From: a bacterium
GTDB taxonomy: Bacteria > Electryoneota > Electryoneia > Electryoneales > Electryoneaceae
DNA length: 64,000 bases
Direction of reading: 5' to 3'
NCBI GenBank assembly: GCA_020444425.1
Contig: JAHLLB010000008.1
Span: forward strand, 58,842 to 122,841
The translations under genes and the position numbers were made by a program. How positions within the stretch are numbered: the stretch's first letter is position 1; each line of letters starts with the position of its first letter. Shown here one piece after another: positions 53,528-62,499 of this stretch. The notes below the pieces were generated by a model. The model did no database searches. It was given only the letters and a program-made list of their open reading frames with translations, and was not told the origin of the DNA.

Positions 53528-53598
53528 GTATCCGCCCTGCGAACCGCCATACAGACGGCGGGTCACAGGGGCATTTCTCCCTATCACTCGCAGATCAC

Positions 53599-55014
53599 TC
53601 ACCCGACGGATGCACCGACATGCAACCCGTTGCTGAGGATGTGCTCGAAGTCGATCGCACCCTGCACCGGGTGGAACTCGCCGTGTGACGATTCCTCTTC
53701 GTACTCCAAAGCGAATTCACCGCGCGCGATCTGCGCCAGCGCGTCCAGCACACGATCCACATCCGCCTCGGTGTTGTACAGGCCGAACGAGACCCGCACT
53801 GCACCGGGGATCAGCGACTTGTTGCCCGTACGGACCTGTTCCGAATACGTCCGCGCCTCTTCCGGGCTGACCTTCATCATCGTCAACACGAACGGGTGCG
53901 CACAGAAACAGCCGTTGCGCACGCCGATCCCGTGCTCGTAGGCCAACGCCGCAGCGACCTTGGCGTGCGGGACACCGTCCAGGTTGAACGCGATCACGCC
54001 CAGCCGCCGGTCGAGCTGGTCCGGACCGAGGCCGTACATCGTCGCGCCGGGGATCTTGTCGAGGCCCTCGAGGAAACGTTTCGTCAACCGGCGTTCGGCG
54101 TCTTCCAGCACTTCCCAGCCGATCTCCGTCAGCGCACGCATCGACGCTGCCATCGCCACCGCACCGACCACATTCGGGCTGCCGGCTTCGTCACGGTTCG
54201 GCGGCTCCGCCCAGAAAACCGCGTCCGGTTCGACCGCCATCACCGCGCCGCCGCCACGCACCGATGGACACGTGGTTGCAAAAAACTCCCGTGGGCCGAT
54301 TAATGCGCCGCCACCCAATGGGGCGTACATCTTGTGCGCGCTCAACATCAGGAAGTCAATCCGCTCATCTTCGCTGTTGCCGGTCATGTCGATCGGGACA
54401 TGTGGCGCGAGCTGCGCGGCGTCCACCGCGATGCGGACACCGTGCTTGTGCGCGACTCGCGCGAGGTCGTGGATCGGCTGGATCGTGCCGGTGACATTCA
54501 ACGCGCCGGTGATGCTGACCAGTCGCGCACGCCCTGCCTCTTGCCGCAACACCTTGTCGAGATCGTCCGGGTCGATTTCACCCGCCGGGCTGACAGGAAC
54601 GCGCGCAACTTTTCCGCGATCCCGCCACGGCAAATCGTTGGCGTGATGCTCGGCGTGGCTGATAACGACAGATTGATCGTTATCGTGCGGGAATTTCGCC
54701 GCGAGACGGTTGATCGCGTCGGTGGTGTTGTGCGTCAAGACGACACAGTGATAGTCCAAGTCGGCGCCGACATACTTCAGCACCCGCTTGCGCGCCATCT
54801 CGTACCACGCGGACGCCAGCTGGCTCTTGTAGCCGGCGCCACGATGGATGCTGGCGTACCAGTCGAGCATGCGGTTGGTTTCGTCACGGACGACTTTCAG
54901 CGCCGGTGTCGACGCCGCATTGTCGAGGTTGAGATAGGGGACTTCACGCCCGTCATGCACCGGCGTCGGCGTGTTCACACCGACCACCAGATCACGCAAC
55001 TGCTCACTGGTCAT
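53599..55014 (-). CDS. Class V aminotransferase, cysteine-desulfurase family
   Basis: A 471-residue PLP enzyme of the SufS/CsdA-like group: LNLDNAASTPALKVV, THNTTDAINRLAAKF, VVISHAEHHANDLPWRD, VRIAVDAAQLAPHVPID (cofactor Asp), DFLMLSAHKMYAPLGGGAL (PLP Lys) and, near the C-terminus, GVRNGCFCAHPFVLTMMKV, which places two Cys residues near the SufS catalytic-Cys position. Start ATG 55014 has GGAGAG upstream. No suf or isc genes are nearby, so a role other than Fe-S supply (tRNA thiolation, selenocysteine lyase) is possible. Confidence 0.83.
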   Translation of the reverse strand: MTSEQLRDLVVGVNTPTPVHDGREVPYLNLDNAASTPALKVVRDETNRMLDWYASIHRGAGYKSQLASAWYEMARKRVLKYVGADLDYHCVVLTHNTTDAINRLAAKFPHDNDQSVVISHAEHHANDLPWRDRGKVARVPVSPAGEIDPDDLDKVLRQEAGRARLVSITGALNVTGTIQPIHDLARVAHKHGVRIAVDAAQLAPHVPIDMTGNSEDERIDFLMLSAHKMYAPLGGGALIGPREFFATTCPSVRGGGAVMAVEPDAVFWAEPPNRDEAGSPNVVGAVAMAASMRALTEIGWEVLEDAERRLTKRFLEGLDKIPGATMYGLGPDQLDRRLGVIAFNLDGVPHAKVAAALAYEHGIGVRNGCFCAHPFVLTMMKVSPEEARTYSEQVRTGNKSLIPGAVRVSFGLYNTEADVDRVLDALAQIARGEFALEYEEESSHGEFHPVQGAIDFEHILSNGLHVGASVG

Positions 55015-55192
55015 CACACTCTCCACCACTGTTGACGCCTTCCCCCGGCGGTCAGACACATTCCTGTGATGCGGCGAAATCTGGTTCGATGCGCCTAACT
55101 CCGCATGGTGAAACGAAGGATGGGGACGAGTCAAGAGGTTTCGAGACGCGAGGAGGGATTGTTTGAGCGCGAATGAGCGCGAGAGGGTTGTG

Positions 55193-55918
55193 TCAAGCCG
55201 TCCGCGTGACAGTATCGCGAACCCGGACCGCCAGCGCGACGTCGTCCGTAATCACACCACCCACACCGGGCGTGACGAACAGCCGCCGCAGGTCGTCCTC
55301 CGCGTTCACCGTCCACACCCACACCGGGCCTCGGAACCCGCGCACATGCTTGAGGAAACCGTACCGCAGGAATGGTTGCCCCGGGATCAGGGCGGAGGCG
55401 CCACAACGCCCCGCGCGACGCATCGGGAATAACTCACCGAGCCGGGTGAACACGCCGAACTTCGGTTCGTCGGTGCCGAGGATCAGGCCCGCCGCCAGTT
55501 GCGGCCAGCCGGTGCGGATCACCTTGACCACGCTGTCGTGGAACGAGCTGAACAATACGCGTTGCGGGGTGAGGTACTCGGTGACCAGGTCGACAACCTG
55601 CGGTTCGTACCCCGCCTCCTTCAGCTCGATGTCCCAGAGGATGTTGTCGCCGAAACGGGCGAGAGCGTCCTTCAGGGTCGGGATCTCGTACCCGCAGTCA
55701 CGACTGATCGCGGGCAGCTCGGAGGATTCAACCTCGGCGAGGGTTACGCCCGGCGGGCCGGGGTCATGATGCAGGACGAGGACGCCGTCCCGGGTGCGAC
55801 GGACGTCGGTTTCGATCCGGTCCGCGCCCAGCTCGATCGCTTCTGCGAACGCCGCGAGCGTGTTCTCGTGTTCGACCGCCGACGCACCCCGGTGGGCAAT
55901 GATCTCCACCCGGTTCAT
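55193..55918 (-). CDS. Glycerophosphodiester phosphodiesterase family protein
   Basis: A 241-residue TIM-barrel hydrolase: IIAHRGASAVEHENTLAAF (catalytic His-Arg), ADRIETDVRRTRDGVLVLHHD (metal Glu-x-Asp and second His), ILWDIELKEAGYE, VLFSSFHDSVVKVI and VWVWTVNAEDDLRRLF. It cleaves glycerophosphodiesters to glycerol-3-phosphate and an alcohol. Start ATG 55918; the frame runs upstream through a repeat element at 55952, so the longer version is rejected. Confidence 0.9.
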   Translation of the reverse strand: MNRVEIIAHRGASAVEHENTLAAFAEAIELGADRIETDVRRTRDGVLVLHHDPGPPGVTLAEVESSELPAISRDCGYEIPTLKDALARFGDNILWDIELKEAGYEPQVVDLVTEYLTPQRVLFSSFHDSVVKVIRTGWPQLAAGLILGTDEPKFGVFTRLGELFPMRRAGRCGASALIPGQPFLRYGFLKHVRGFRGPVWVWTVNAEDDLRRLFVTPGVGGVITDDVALAVRVRDTVTRTA

Positions 55919-55951
55919 CGGTTCGTTCCAACAGACGTGCCCGCAGAACAC

Positions 55952-55979
55952 GTGCCCGTGATTGCTTGCAAACGCGGAC
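55952..55979 (-). repeat. REP-like hairpin, TTTGC stem type
   Basis: On the minus strand it reads CCGCGTTTGCAAGCAATCAC followed by GGGCAC: stem TTTGC/GCAA with an AA centre and the usual GGGCAC tail. The same element is at 60865-60890 in plus orientation. Confidence 0.6.
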
Positions 55980-56006
55980 GAACCGAATCTGAGCGATTCG
56001 GGCAGA

Positions 56007-56498
56007 TCATGTCCGGTTGCGCCGGTACGAGACCAACACGTCGATGAAGAAATCCTTACCGAGGGGGGCGTCACGACGGGTGCGGATCGAACGCAGCATT
56101 TCCTCTTCCTCCGGCGTAATCGCCAGCATCAGACGCGAACGTTCGTCCTCGAGCAACTCCGTCAACCCGGGGTGGGGACGGCTGGTTGACAACGATTCGT
56201 AGTGCACGCCCTCCGACTCGTGCGCGGTGAACGAATCTCCGGACTGTGCGCTGGGAGTCTCCGGTTGCTGCCCCCGCGACGGCGGATCGCGCCAGAAATC
56301 GGCCGGATTCACGCCGAGCACGGTCGCCAGCCGGCGCACCGTGTCCGCCCGCGGTTCTTCGCGTCCATTCTCGATCAGGCTCACCGTCGCACGGTCAATC
56401 TCCGCTCGATCGGCGAGCTGCTGCTGGGTCAACCCGGCACGACGGCGGTACTCACGCATCGTGCGGCCAAACCGCTGTGCATCCTCGGCTGAGTGCAT
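56007..56498 (-). CDS. XRE-family transcriptional regulator
   Basis: A 163-residue protein with a Cro/CI-type helix-turn-helix at residues about 10-65: FGRTMREYRRRAGLTQQQLA, DRATVSLIENGREEPRADTV, RRLATVLGVNPADF. A Ser/Pro-rich linker and an acidic helix (LTPEEEEMLRSI-like) follow, with no recognisable effector domain. Target unknown. It lies next to a GDPD gene and upstream of, but divergent from, the secreted propeller-like protein at 56776. Confidence 0.85.
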   Translation of the reverse strand: MHSAEDAQRFGRTMREYRRRAGLTQQQLADRAEIDRATVSLIENGREEPRADTVRRLATVLGVNPADFWRDPPSRGQQPETPSAQSGDSFTAHESEGVHYESLSTSRPHPGLTELLEDERSRLMLAITPEEEEMLRSIRTRRDAPLGKDFFIDVLVSYRRNRT

Positions 56499-56775
56499 AC
56501 GTCACGTCATCGTAAACAAACCCAACCTGAAGGTACATATGTTCAGTGCTCGAATGCAACGCGCGTCCAACACCCGGGGAGACGTGCGGGGATAAGACAA
56601 CATTGTCAGTCCTGAGTCCTAAGTTGGCGAAGAGGGGGGTCGCAGGTCGTTTGCCCCGACCAGCTTGCTCGTCGGGATGATCTGAAGATCAATTTTGAAG
56701 ATGGAACAGTCCTGCGCAGCAGGGCGGCCAGGAACCTTCGTATATTGCTTCAACACGAAAACGCCGAGACGCGAA

Positions 56776-58275
56776 ATGACACGCCGTTTCCAGACATTCC
56801 GACCGCTGACACTGTACTTATTCATCCTTCCCCTGTCAATCACATCCTCCGCCATCGCCCAACCGCCCGATACTCTGTGGACCCGAACATACATTGATGG
56901 GACAAGTCAGTATTTGCAGTCTGTGCGGCCAATTCCTGGAGGAGGGTTGGTGCTTGCTGGCTTCACCGATGCCGGGCCAGGGGACTACAGCTCGTGGATT
57001 GCGGTAACCGACGACGAGGGGTATGAAGTCTGGTCGCTGCTGGAAGGGGGCGGTACCTCCGATGGGTCGGACTATGTAGAACCCACCCGTGACGGTGGGT
57101 TCATTCAGGGCGGTGAAACCTGGTCTTATTCTCCGCACAACGACTGGGACGGTTTCATCCGCAAGCTCGACATCGACGGCAACCAGGAATGGGCGCGTGT
57201 GATCGGCGAGCCCGGCTGGCTCGATTACATCATGTGTGTGCGTGAAATTCCGGGCGGTGGCTACATCGCGACGGGTGAAATCGGCGGTCATGTCTGGTTC
57301 GGGAAGTTTGGTGCGTCCGGCCAGACCATCTGGCAGACCTATGCACAAGACGTGAACTTTGATTTTGCGCATTTTGTAGAGCCTACAAGGGATGGTGAAT
57401 TTGTGTGTTCAGCGCAATACGAAGATAATTTTGTGGTAGCAAAGCTAAGTAATACTGGTAATCTATTGTGGGAACAGGCTTACGCTGACAATGGCATGCA
57501 TGATGGGATAAGTTATTGTGTACGGGAGCTGACAAATGGTGATTTAGTTTCAGTTGGTTTTGCAAATATGGATTTTACAATGGCTGGAGGATGGTATGTA
57601 GTATACACAGATCAAAATGGTTTGTTGATATGGGAAAGTTATTTGGATCCAGAAGCAAGGCAGGAGGCAAGAGAAGTTTGGATCGCAGCAGATGGAAATA
57701 TCGTGGTCGGAGGCTGGTGGCAAACCCCAGACTTGCTTAGAAATTATAAGGTCATAAAATACACCCCAGATGGAGAGATCCTGTGGGAATACATGCTGCC
57801 AGATGGCATCGCCAACTCAATCGCACAAACAGTAGATGGTGGATATGTTTTTGGTGGGGAGTATCATTCCAATGATTCGCCTGAATCCACAGAATTCCGC
57901 CTGATCAAGCTCGAACCCGAAGTCGAGATCGAGCTGCAACCGTGGAATCCGCAAATCCCGGCGGAGGGCGGGTGGCTGAGGTACGCTGCGCAGGTGAGCA
58001 ATATCCTCTTCAATGCGACGCCGCTGGATGCGTGGATCGTCGTCACCGGACCGAACGGCCAGCGCACTCCCCTGAACAGCTTTCCCGTCACACTTCAGCC
58101 TGGTGCGACCTTCACCCGCCCCCGGATCAACGTCTGGGTTCCACCCTCCGCTCCGAATGGTGAGTATACACTCGAAGCCCATCTCGGCGTCGCGCCCCCG
58201 GAAATTCCGCCCGGCGGCCCCGGCGGCAGCCGGAACATGGGACTGGGGTCGTTCACCTTCACGAAGGGGGAGTGA
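56776..58275 (+). CDS. Secreted beta-propeller-like protein
   Basis: A 499-residue protein with a signal peptide (RPLTLYLFILPLSITSSAIA). About seven to eight repeats of roughly 50 residues follow, of the form W-x-(R/K)-x-Y ... D-G-G-(F/Y)-(I/V)-x-x-G (TRDGGFIQGGETW, PGGGYIATGEIGG, TVDGGYVFGGEYH). This is the layout of delta-60/PQQ-type propellers seen in FCB-group secreted proteins. A C-terminal beta-sandwich follows (VTLQPGATFTRPRINVWVP). Base composition changes inside the gene: two 60-nt lines I counted by hand (57421-57480 and 57541-57600) are 37% and 35% G+C, against 60% at 57181-57240. Function unknown; probably surface or periplasmic. Confidence 0.7.
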   Translation: MTRRFQTFRPLTLYLFILPLSITSSAIAQPPDTLWTRTYIDGTSQYLQSVRPIPGGGLVLAGFTDAGPGDYSSWIAVTDDEGYEVWSLLEGGGTSDGSDYVEPTRDGGFIQGGETWSYSPHNDWDGFIRKLDIDGNQEWARVIGEPGWLDYIMCVREIPGGGYIATGEIGGHVWFGKFGASGQTIWQTYAQDVNFDFAHFVEPTRDGEFVCSAQYEDNFVVAKLSNTGNLLWEQAYADNGMHDGISYCVRELTNGDLVSVGFANMDFTMAGGWYVVYTDQNGLLIWESYLDPEARQEAREVWIAADGNIVVGGWWQTPDLLRNYKVIKYTPDGEILWEYMLPDGIANSIAQTVDGGYVFGGEYHSNDSPESTEFRLIKLEPEVEIELQPWNPQIPAEGGWLRYAAQVSNILFNATPLDAWIVVTGPNGQRTPLNSFPVTLQPGATFTRPRINVWVPPSAPNGEYTLEAHLGVAPPEIPPGGPGGSRNMGLGSFTFTKGE

Positions 58276-59822
58276 ACCGGTACATGGTTCGCGGAAGATG
58301 CTTTTCGGTGACTGACCTCCGGGAAGGGGACATGTGAACGGATCGAGACTGCTGCAATGGCGGGGAATGGTTGAATCGACCATCGTTCCAGTCTGATGGA
58401 TCAGTCGGTCAAACCGTTCACTTGTCCCCGGTTGACGTGGGTAGAGCGGGGACAACTGTGGCACAACCCGTGACCGTCACCGACAGACCCACGTTCGCTT
58501 AGCATCTTACTCACACCGATCAAGTTCCGTCCAGTGCCACAGATGTCCCCATTCGCTTGAGGATCGGATCATTACACCGTTCACTTGTCCCCGGTTGACG
58601 TGGGTAGAGCGGGGACAACTGTGGCACAAACCTTGTGTTCCGTTGAAGCTGCCCTCGTGGACGATCCGGCGATCTCACAATGATCCAACGTCGTCCGGTG
58701 CCACAGATGTCCCCTTTCGCATGTTGGAGATGTCCCGTTTGCGTCGCTTGTGCCGGGGACACCTGCCGGCACGCCACCTCGTCACATTCAGGCCCCGGTC
58801 GCAGGCAATCCAACGCCAATCCAGTCGACCACCCGCAACAGGTGCCGCAGATGTCCCCCCGTTGGAAAGTCGCAGTTTTTCGCGATTCGGTGATTTTGGT
58901 CTCCGGAGAGCCAAATCGGCTCTGTTTGGTTTGTTGGGTATTGACAACATAAACCCAACACGCTATACTGTCTGCCGACCGGGATGCCTGATGCACCCCG
59001 CACACGAAGTCCCACACTGTTGAACCCGGTCACCCGCAAACACGATAAACTGAGTCGTCCCATGACCCGCCTGTGCCCAACACCGTTGTCCCTGCTCGTG
59101 CTGTCTGCCGCTGTGTCGGCTGAACGCCGTTCACACCGTGACCGGGAAATGGGTTCAGATGACTCAGGCGAAGGTATGTCAACCCGCACCTTCCCACGCA
59201 TGCACCCGCGACCGTCCCACCGCCGCCCCGCTCCGGCATCGGTCCTCCGGGTCCCGGGTGTCCGGCCCGCCTGCTCCCTCCTGCATGCGTTTCCCACCCC
59301 CTTCCGCCGGACTGCGCAAGCCCCCTTGTGCCACCCGGGATACCCCGCCCCGACGGTTCGGTCCCTGCCCACCGGACCGTCGGGAGACACGTGAACTACA
59401 GCTCTGAGTTGTGAGTGGTGAGTTGTGAGTTAATGACCCGGACAACAGCTCAGAGCTGAAGAGATAGAGATCAGAAATGAGATGTGAGAGATGAGAGATG
59501 AGATAAAGACAATATCTGGCGGACAGCGGATAGCGGACGGCGTTCAACCCTGGCGCTATTTGTGAAGGATGACCCGCGATAGCCGTCACAACCAACCGTG
59601 ACGGACAATCACGGGCACCAGACGGGTAACCGATCCTGGACACGAATGTCCGGGTACTGTAATCTCGAATTATTTCACCACTTTCAACTTCTTCCGCACC
59701 TTTCGCGGTTCCATTCTTTCCTCACATCGAATATCTCACATCTCACATCTTAAGTCTCGCATCTCCTGTCCTACACCTGATTTACACACCTCAACCCTCA
59801 AACCTGCCTAAAAGGAGACCCC
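58276..59822. other. 1.5-kb gene-poor, repeat-filled region
   Basis: No ORF here has a credible ribosome site or recognisable protein. It contains a 53-nt exact direct repeat (58414-58466 and 58577-58629) with TTGTCCCC/GGGGACAA arms, three GTGCC(A/G)CAGATGTCCCC words (near 58533, 58697 and 58835), and GGGACACCTGCCGGCAC at about 58755. It also has low-complexity gatgagagatgagat (59452-59510) and tctcacatctcacatc (59725-59770) runs, and a REP-like hairpin at 59632-59656 (GAT, stem CCTGGACA/TGTCCGGG, TACTG). Confidence 0.75.
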
Positions 59823-60209
59823 ATGGAACTCACCCCAAAACTGCTCGCTGCGGCGGACATGTGCAGCGCCGGCGAGGAGGTCAACCTTGACGAACTCGCA
59901 TTCCTGCTGCGTTACGCGGCCGACGAACTCGGCAAACGCCCGCAATCCGGCGAGCAGCACGAAGCCCTGTTGACTGCGATGCGGAAACGACTGCTTGCGC
60001 GGTGCGACCTGCTCGACCGTCCGGAAAGCGAACGCGCCGAGGTGCGCGCGTCATCCATCGAACGGCTGGTCGAGATCGAGGAAGCGCTCGACACCGAGCT
60101 GCAACGCCGATTCCCCGCCGAAACCCTGACCGATCCGCCCGCACAGCATGCCGCCCACGAAAAGTTTACCGCCGGCAAGTATCGCAGTGGATTCGTTGAT
60201 CCCACCTGA
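59823..60209 (+). CDS. Hypothetical protein at the head of the capsid module
   Basis: A 128-residue, mostly helical acidic protein (ELAFLLRYAADELGKRPQSG, RASSIERLVEIEEALDTEL) with no motif I recognise. AAAAGGAGACCCC before ATG 59823 is a strong ribosome site, the best evidence that it is real. It lies upstream of the cement- and capsid-like genes, where phages often encode small head or scaffold-related proteins; that is only a positional guess. Confidence 0.6.
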   Translation: MELTPKLLAAADMCSAGEEVNLDELAFLLRYAADELGKRPQSGEQHEALLTAMRKRLLARCDLLDRPESERAEVRASSIERLVEIEEALDTELQRRFPAETLTDPPAQHAAHEKFTAGKYRSGFVDPT

Positions 60210-60351
60210 GTTCACCCCGCGCGCAACCCGTGACGCATGCGGCTTGTCTCGCACGGCGTTCCGTCGAAGCGACCGGTGCGATTCGAGAACCGTACCCGCG
60301 TGTTGTGTGTCATTCGTTGTCTTAATCCAACATTAACCACAGGAGTACACC

Positions 60352-60792
60352 ATGAGCGCACCGTATACCGTCACCAACGAAGGCATCGGCGGCGGCCCGT
60401 TCCTGACCATGACCATCATCGACGATGGCGACAAGGGATTCACGCAGGATGACATCGAAAACAACACCACCGCCTGTATTGTCTCCGGCAACAACGAAGT
60501 GTCGAAAGGCTCCAGCGGCGACAAGCTGTTCGGCAAGGTGGTCTGGGTCAGCACCGATCTCGTGCCCGGCACCACCCGTCCCGCGACCTGCGCCGTGCAG
60601 GCGCGTGGCGTCGCACGCTTCTCGGTTGGCAGCCCCGCGCCGACGGTCAACGGTATGGTCGAGGTCAACGGCGCCGGAAAGGCGATCAAGGCGTCCGCCG
60701 CGACCGACATCCCCGCTGGCGGCCATCTGCACCGCGGCCAGGTGATTGCCGTGAACAGCGGCGACTGCACCTGCGATGTGTGGCTGGGGTGA
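60352..60792 (+). CDS. Capsid decoration/cement-like phage protein
   Basis: A 146-residue beta-rich protein. The central run VVWVSTDLVPGTTRPATCAV and ARFSVGSPAPTVNGMVEVNG, with AGGHLHRGQVIAVNSGDC near the end, resembles DUF2190/decoration proteins that stud phage heads (short, Gly-rich, ending in a value-like motif). It lies 142 nt after the previous gene and 231 nt before the capsid-like gene. A start with CAGGAG upstream of ATG 60352 is clear. Confidence 0.6.
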   Translation: MSAPYTVTNEGIGGGPFLTMTIIDDGDKGFTQDDIENNTTACIVSGNNEVSKGSSGDKLFGKVVWVSTDLVPGTTRPATCAVQARGVARFSVGSPAPTVNGMVEVNGAGKAIKASAATDIPAGGHLHRGQVIAVNSGDCTCDVWLG

Positions 60793-60864
60793 TGTGAAAA
60801 GAAGGCTGCGGACTGCGGACTGCGGTCGGCGGCAACACCAGTCCACAGGCCACCCGAGCCGCGT

Positions 60865-60947
60865 CCGCGTTTGCAAGCAAACACGGGCACCAGATCCGTG
60901 CCTCACCGATACCCCATCCGCGTCTGCAAGTCTTTTGACACGGGCAC
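60865..60947 (+). repeat. REP-like hairpins between capsid genes
   Basis: 60865-60890 has stem GTTTGC/GCAAAC with AA centre and GGGCAC tail; 60918-60947 is a degenerate relative (CCGCGTCTGCAAGTC ... GACACGGGCAC). A ctgcggactgcggactgcgg run at about 60805-60830 precedes them. Confidence 0.6.
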
Positions 60948-61023
60948 CCAGCGACAATGACACCCGGGTCACATGATGACCCGGGCCACCCTCATACCTC
61001 ACACCTGACTTTGGAGATACACC

Positions 61024-62106
61024 ATGAGCGTTGACCTGTCCCAGGCCACGAAGCTGAAATCCACCGTGGTCGAACATTCCCGCGCCGGCAACCTGGCGCT
61101 GTACCACGAAGCCCAGGAAGCCGGGCTCACCCTGACCGAATGGCTGGAGCTGAAGGATCCTTCCCCGCGTGACGAGCAGGGCCGGATTCAGTCCGATCTG
61201 GACGCCTTCGAGCGGCAGCTGGCGGTGCAGAATGTCGTCACCAACGGCCGTGAGGCGATCACCGTCGAACAGTTCTTCGTCGGCGGAGCGTTGATCCTGC
61301 TGCCGGAATACATCCTGCGCGAGATCAAGCGCGGCTACACGATGGTGCAGGACCCGTCCGAGCTGGTCGCGGTCAGTGTGCCCGAACAGGGTCCGACCGT
61401 GCGTCCGATCTACCTGCAGACGGACGATGCGAAGAAGACGGCTGGCAAACGTGGCGTCGGCGGCGGATCGGCGTACCCGAAGGTGCAGCTGCTGTACCGT
61501 GACAAGGAAGCCGCGATCCTCGACCGGGGACGCCAGTTCGACTTCTCCTACCGCGTTGTGAAGAACCAGAAGCTGGCCGAATTCCGCGTCTTCCTGTGGT
61601 GGATCGGCGCGCAGATCGCGTACGACGAAATCGACACGATTTACGACGTCGCGCTGAACGGCGACAACACCAGCCCGGCAGCGACGGACGTGTTCGACGG
61701 CACCGCCGGTACCCTCGCCTACAGCGACCTGGTGCACCTGGCGTCCAGCTTCGACGTCCCGGCGCAGATGACCCACATTCTCGCCACGCGCAACGACATT
61801 GAGGGCGTGCTCAACATGAGCCCGTTCAAGGATGCCACCACCTTCACCGCGAAAGATCTGTTCCAGGTTACCGGACGCTTGTCCAGCCTGATGCCGATGA
61901 ATGCCAAGCTGGTGGTCGTTCCGAACGCGTCCGCGACCAAGCTGATGGGCATTGACGGCCGGTTCGCGATCCGGGAATCGGTCGCGCAGCCGTTGATGAT
62001 CGAAGCCGACAAGGTGATCGAACGCAAGCTCGAGACCGCGGTCGTGTCCAAGGAAGCGGTGTACACCGTGATGGTCGACGACGCGCGCAAGCTGCTCGAT
62101 TACTAG
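61024..62106 (+). CDS. HK97-fold major capsid protein-like
   Basis: A 360-residue protein: a helical N-terminal arm (residues 1-80), then GREAITVEQFFVGGALILLP, a Gly/Lys loop (KKTAGKRGVGGGSAYPKV, E-loop-like) and a C-terminal mixed region (MTHILATRNDIEGVLN, MNAKLVVVPNASATKLMGID, VVSKEAVYTVMVDDARKLL). This order, N-arm then E-loop then P- and A-domain-like segments ending in a strand, fits HK97-type capsid proteins. It could also be an encapsulin-like shell protein, but the neighbouring cement-like gene favours phage. Confidence 0.68.
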   Translation: MSVDLSQATKLKSTVVEHSRAGNLALYHEAQEAGLTLTEWLELKDPSPRDEQGRIQSDLDAFERQLAVQNVVTNGREAITVEQFFVGGALILLPEYILREIKRGYTMVQDPSELVAVSVPEQGPTVRPIYLQTDDAKKTAGKRGVGGGSAYPKVQLLYRDKEAAILDRGRQFDFSYRVVKNQKLAEFRVFLWWIGAQIAYDEIDTIYDVALNGDNTSPAATDVFDGTAGTLAYSDLVHLASSFDVPAQMTHILATRNDIEGVLNMSPFKDATTFTAKDLFQVTGRLSSLMPMNAKLVVVPNASATKLMGIDGRFAIRESVAQPLMIEADKVIERKLETAVVSKEAVYTVMVDDARKLLDY

Positions 62107-62168
62107 GCTGCGGGCAACGGGCTGCGGCTGAATGCCGTCCTGCGTCCTTAGTCGTGAGAAACAGATTC

Positions 62169-62365
62169 GGGGACACGTTGTCCTCAACGTGTCCCCTGCC
62201 TGCACGGTTTCTGGGGACACTTGACGGAGCAAGTGTCCCCGATCCATCATCAACATGTGACGACATTTACTCTGTAAGTGTCCCCGATCCATCATCAACA
62301 TGTGACGACATTTACTCTGCAAGTGTCCCCGATCCATCATCAACATGTGACGACATTTACTCTGC
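62169..62365 (+). repeat. GGGGACAC hairpins and three 45-bp tandem repeats
   Basis: A perfect 12-bp stem GGGGACACGTTG/CAACGTGTCCCC (62169-62196, loop TCCT) and an 11-bp stem GGGGACACTTG/CAAGTGTCCCC (62213-62240, loop ACGGAG) lead into a 45-bp tandem unit beginning AAGTGTCCCC at 62231, 62276 and 62321 (partial fourth at 62366). The rest of the 393-nt gap has no gene. Confidence 0.85.
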
Positions 62366-62499
62366 AAGTGTCCCCGGTATTCTGTCGATATCCCGTTCTC
62401 CACGCATGGTCGAGAAACCGTCGGGTTCGCTGAACTACCCTGATCTGACCACGCGTCTCCTCACACCTCACCCTCTATACCTCTGACCAGGAGCTTCCC

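Noticed and set aside
58520..59643. Overlapping ORFs on both strands before the capsid module
   Set aside because: They cross exact direct repeats and low-complexity runs and show no conserved motif or ribosome site.
60322..62403. 693-aa minus-strand ORF
   Set aside because: Antisense shadow of the cement- and capsid-like genes; its N-terminus merely reads the 45-bp tandem repeat (HMLMMDRGHLQSKCR words).
62154..62486. 110-aa plus-strand ORF with three 15-residue repeats
   Set aside because: It is created by the 45-bp tandem repeat being a multiple of 3; no ribosome site or upstream coupling.
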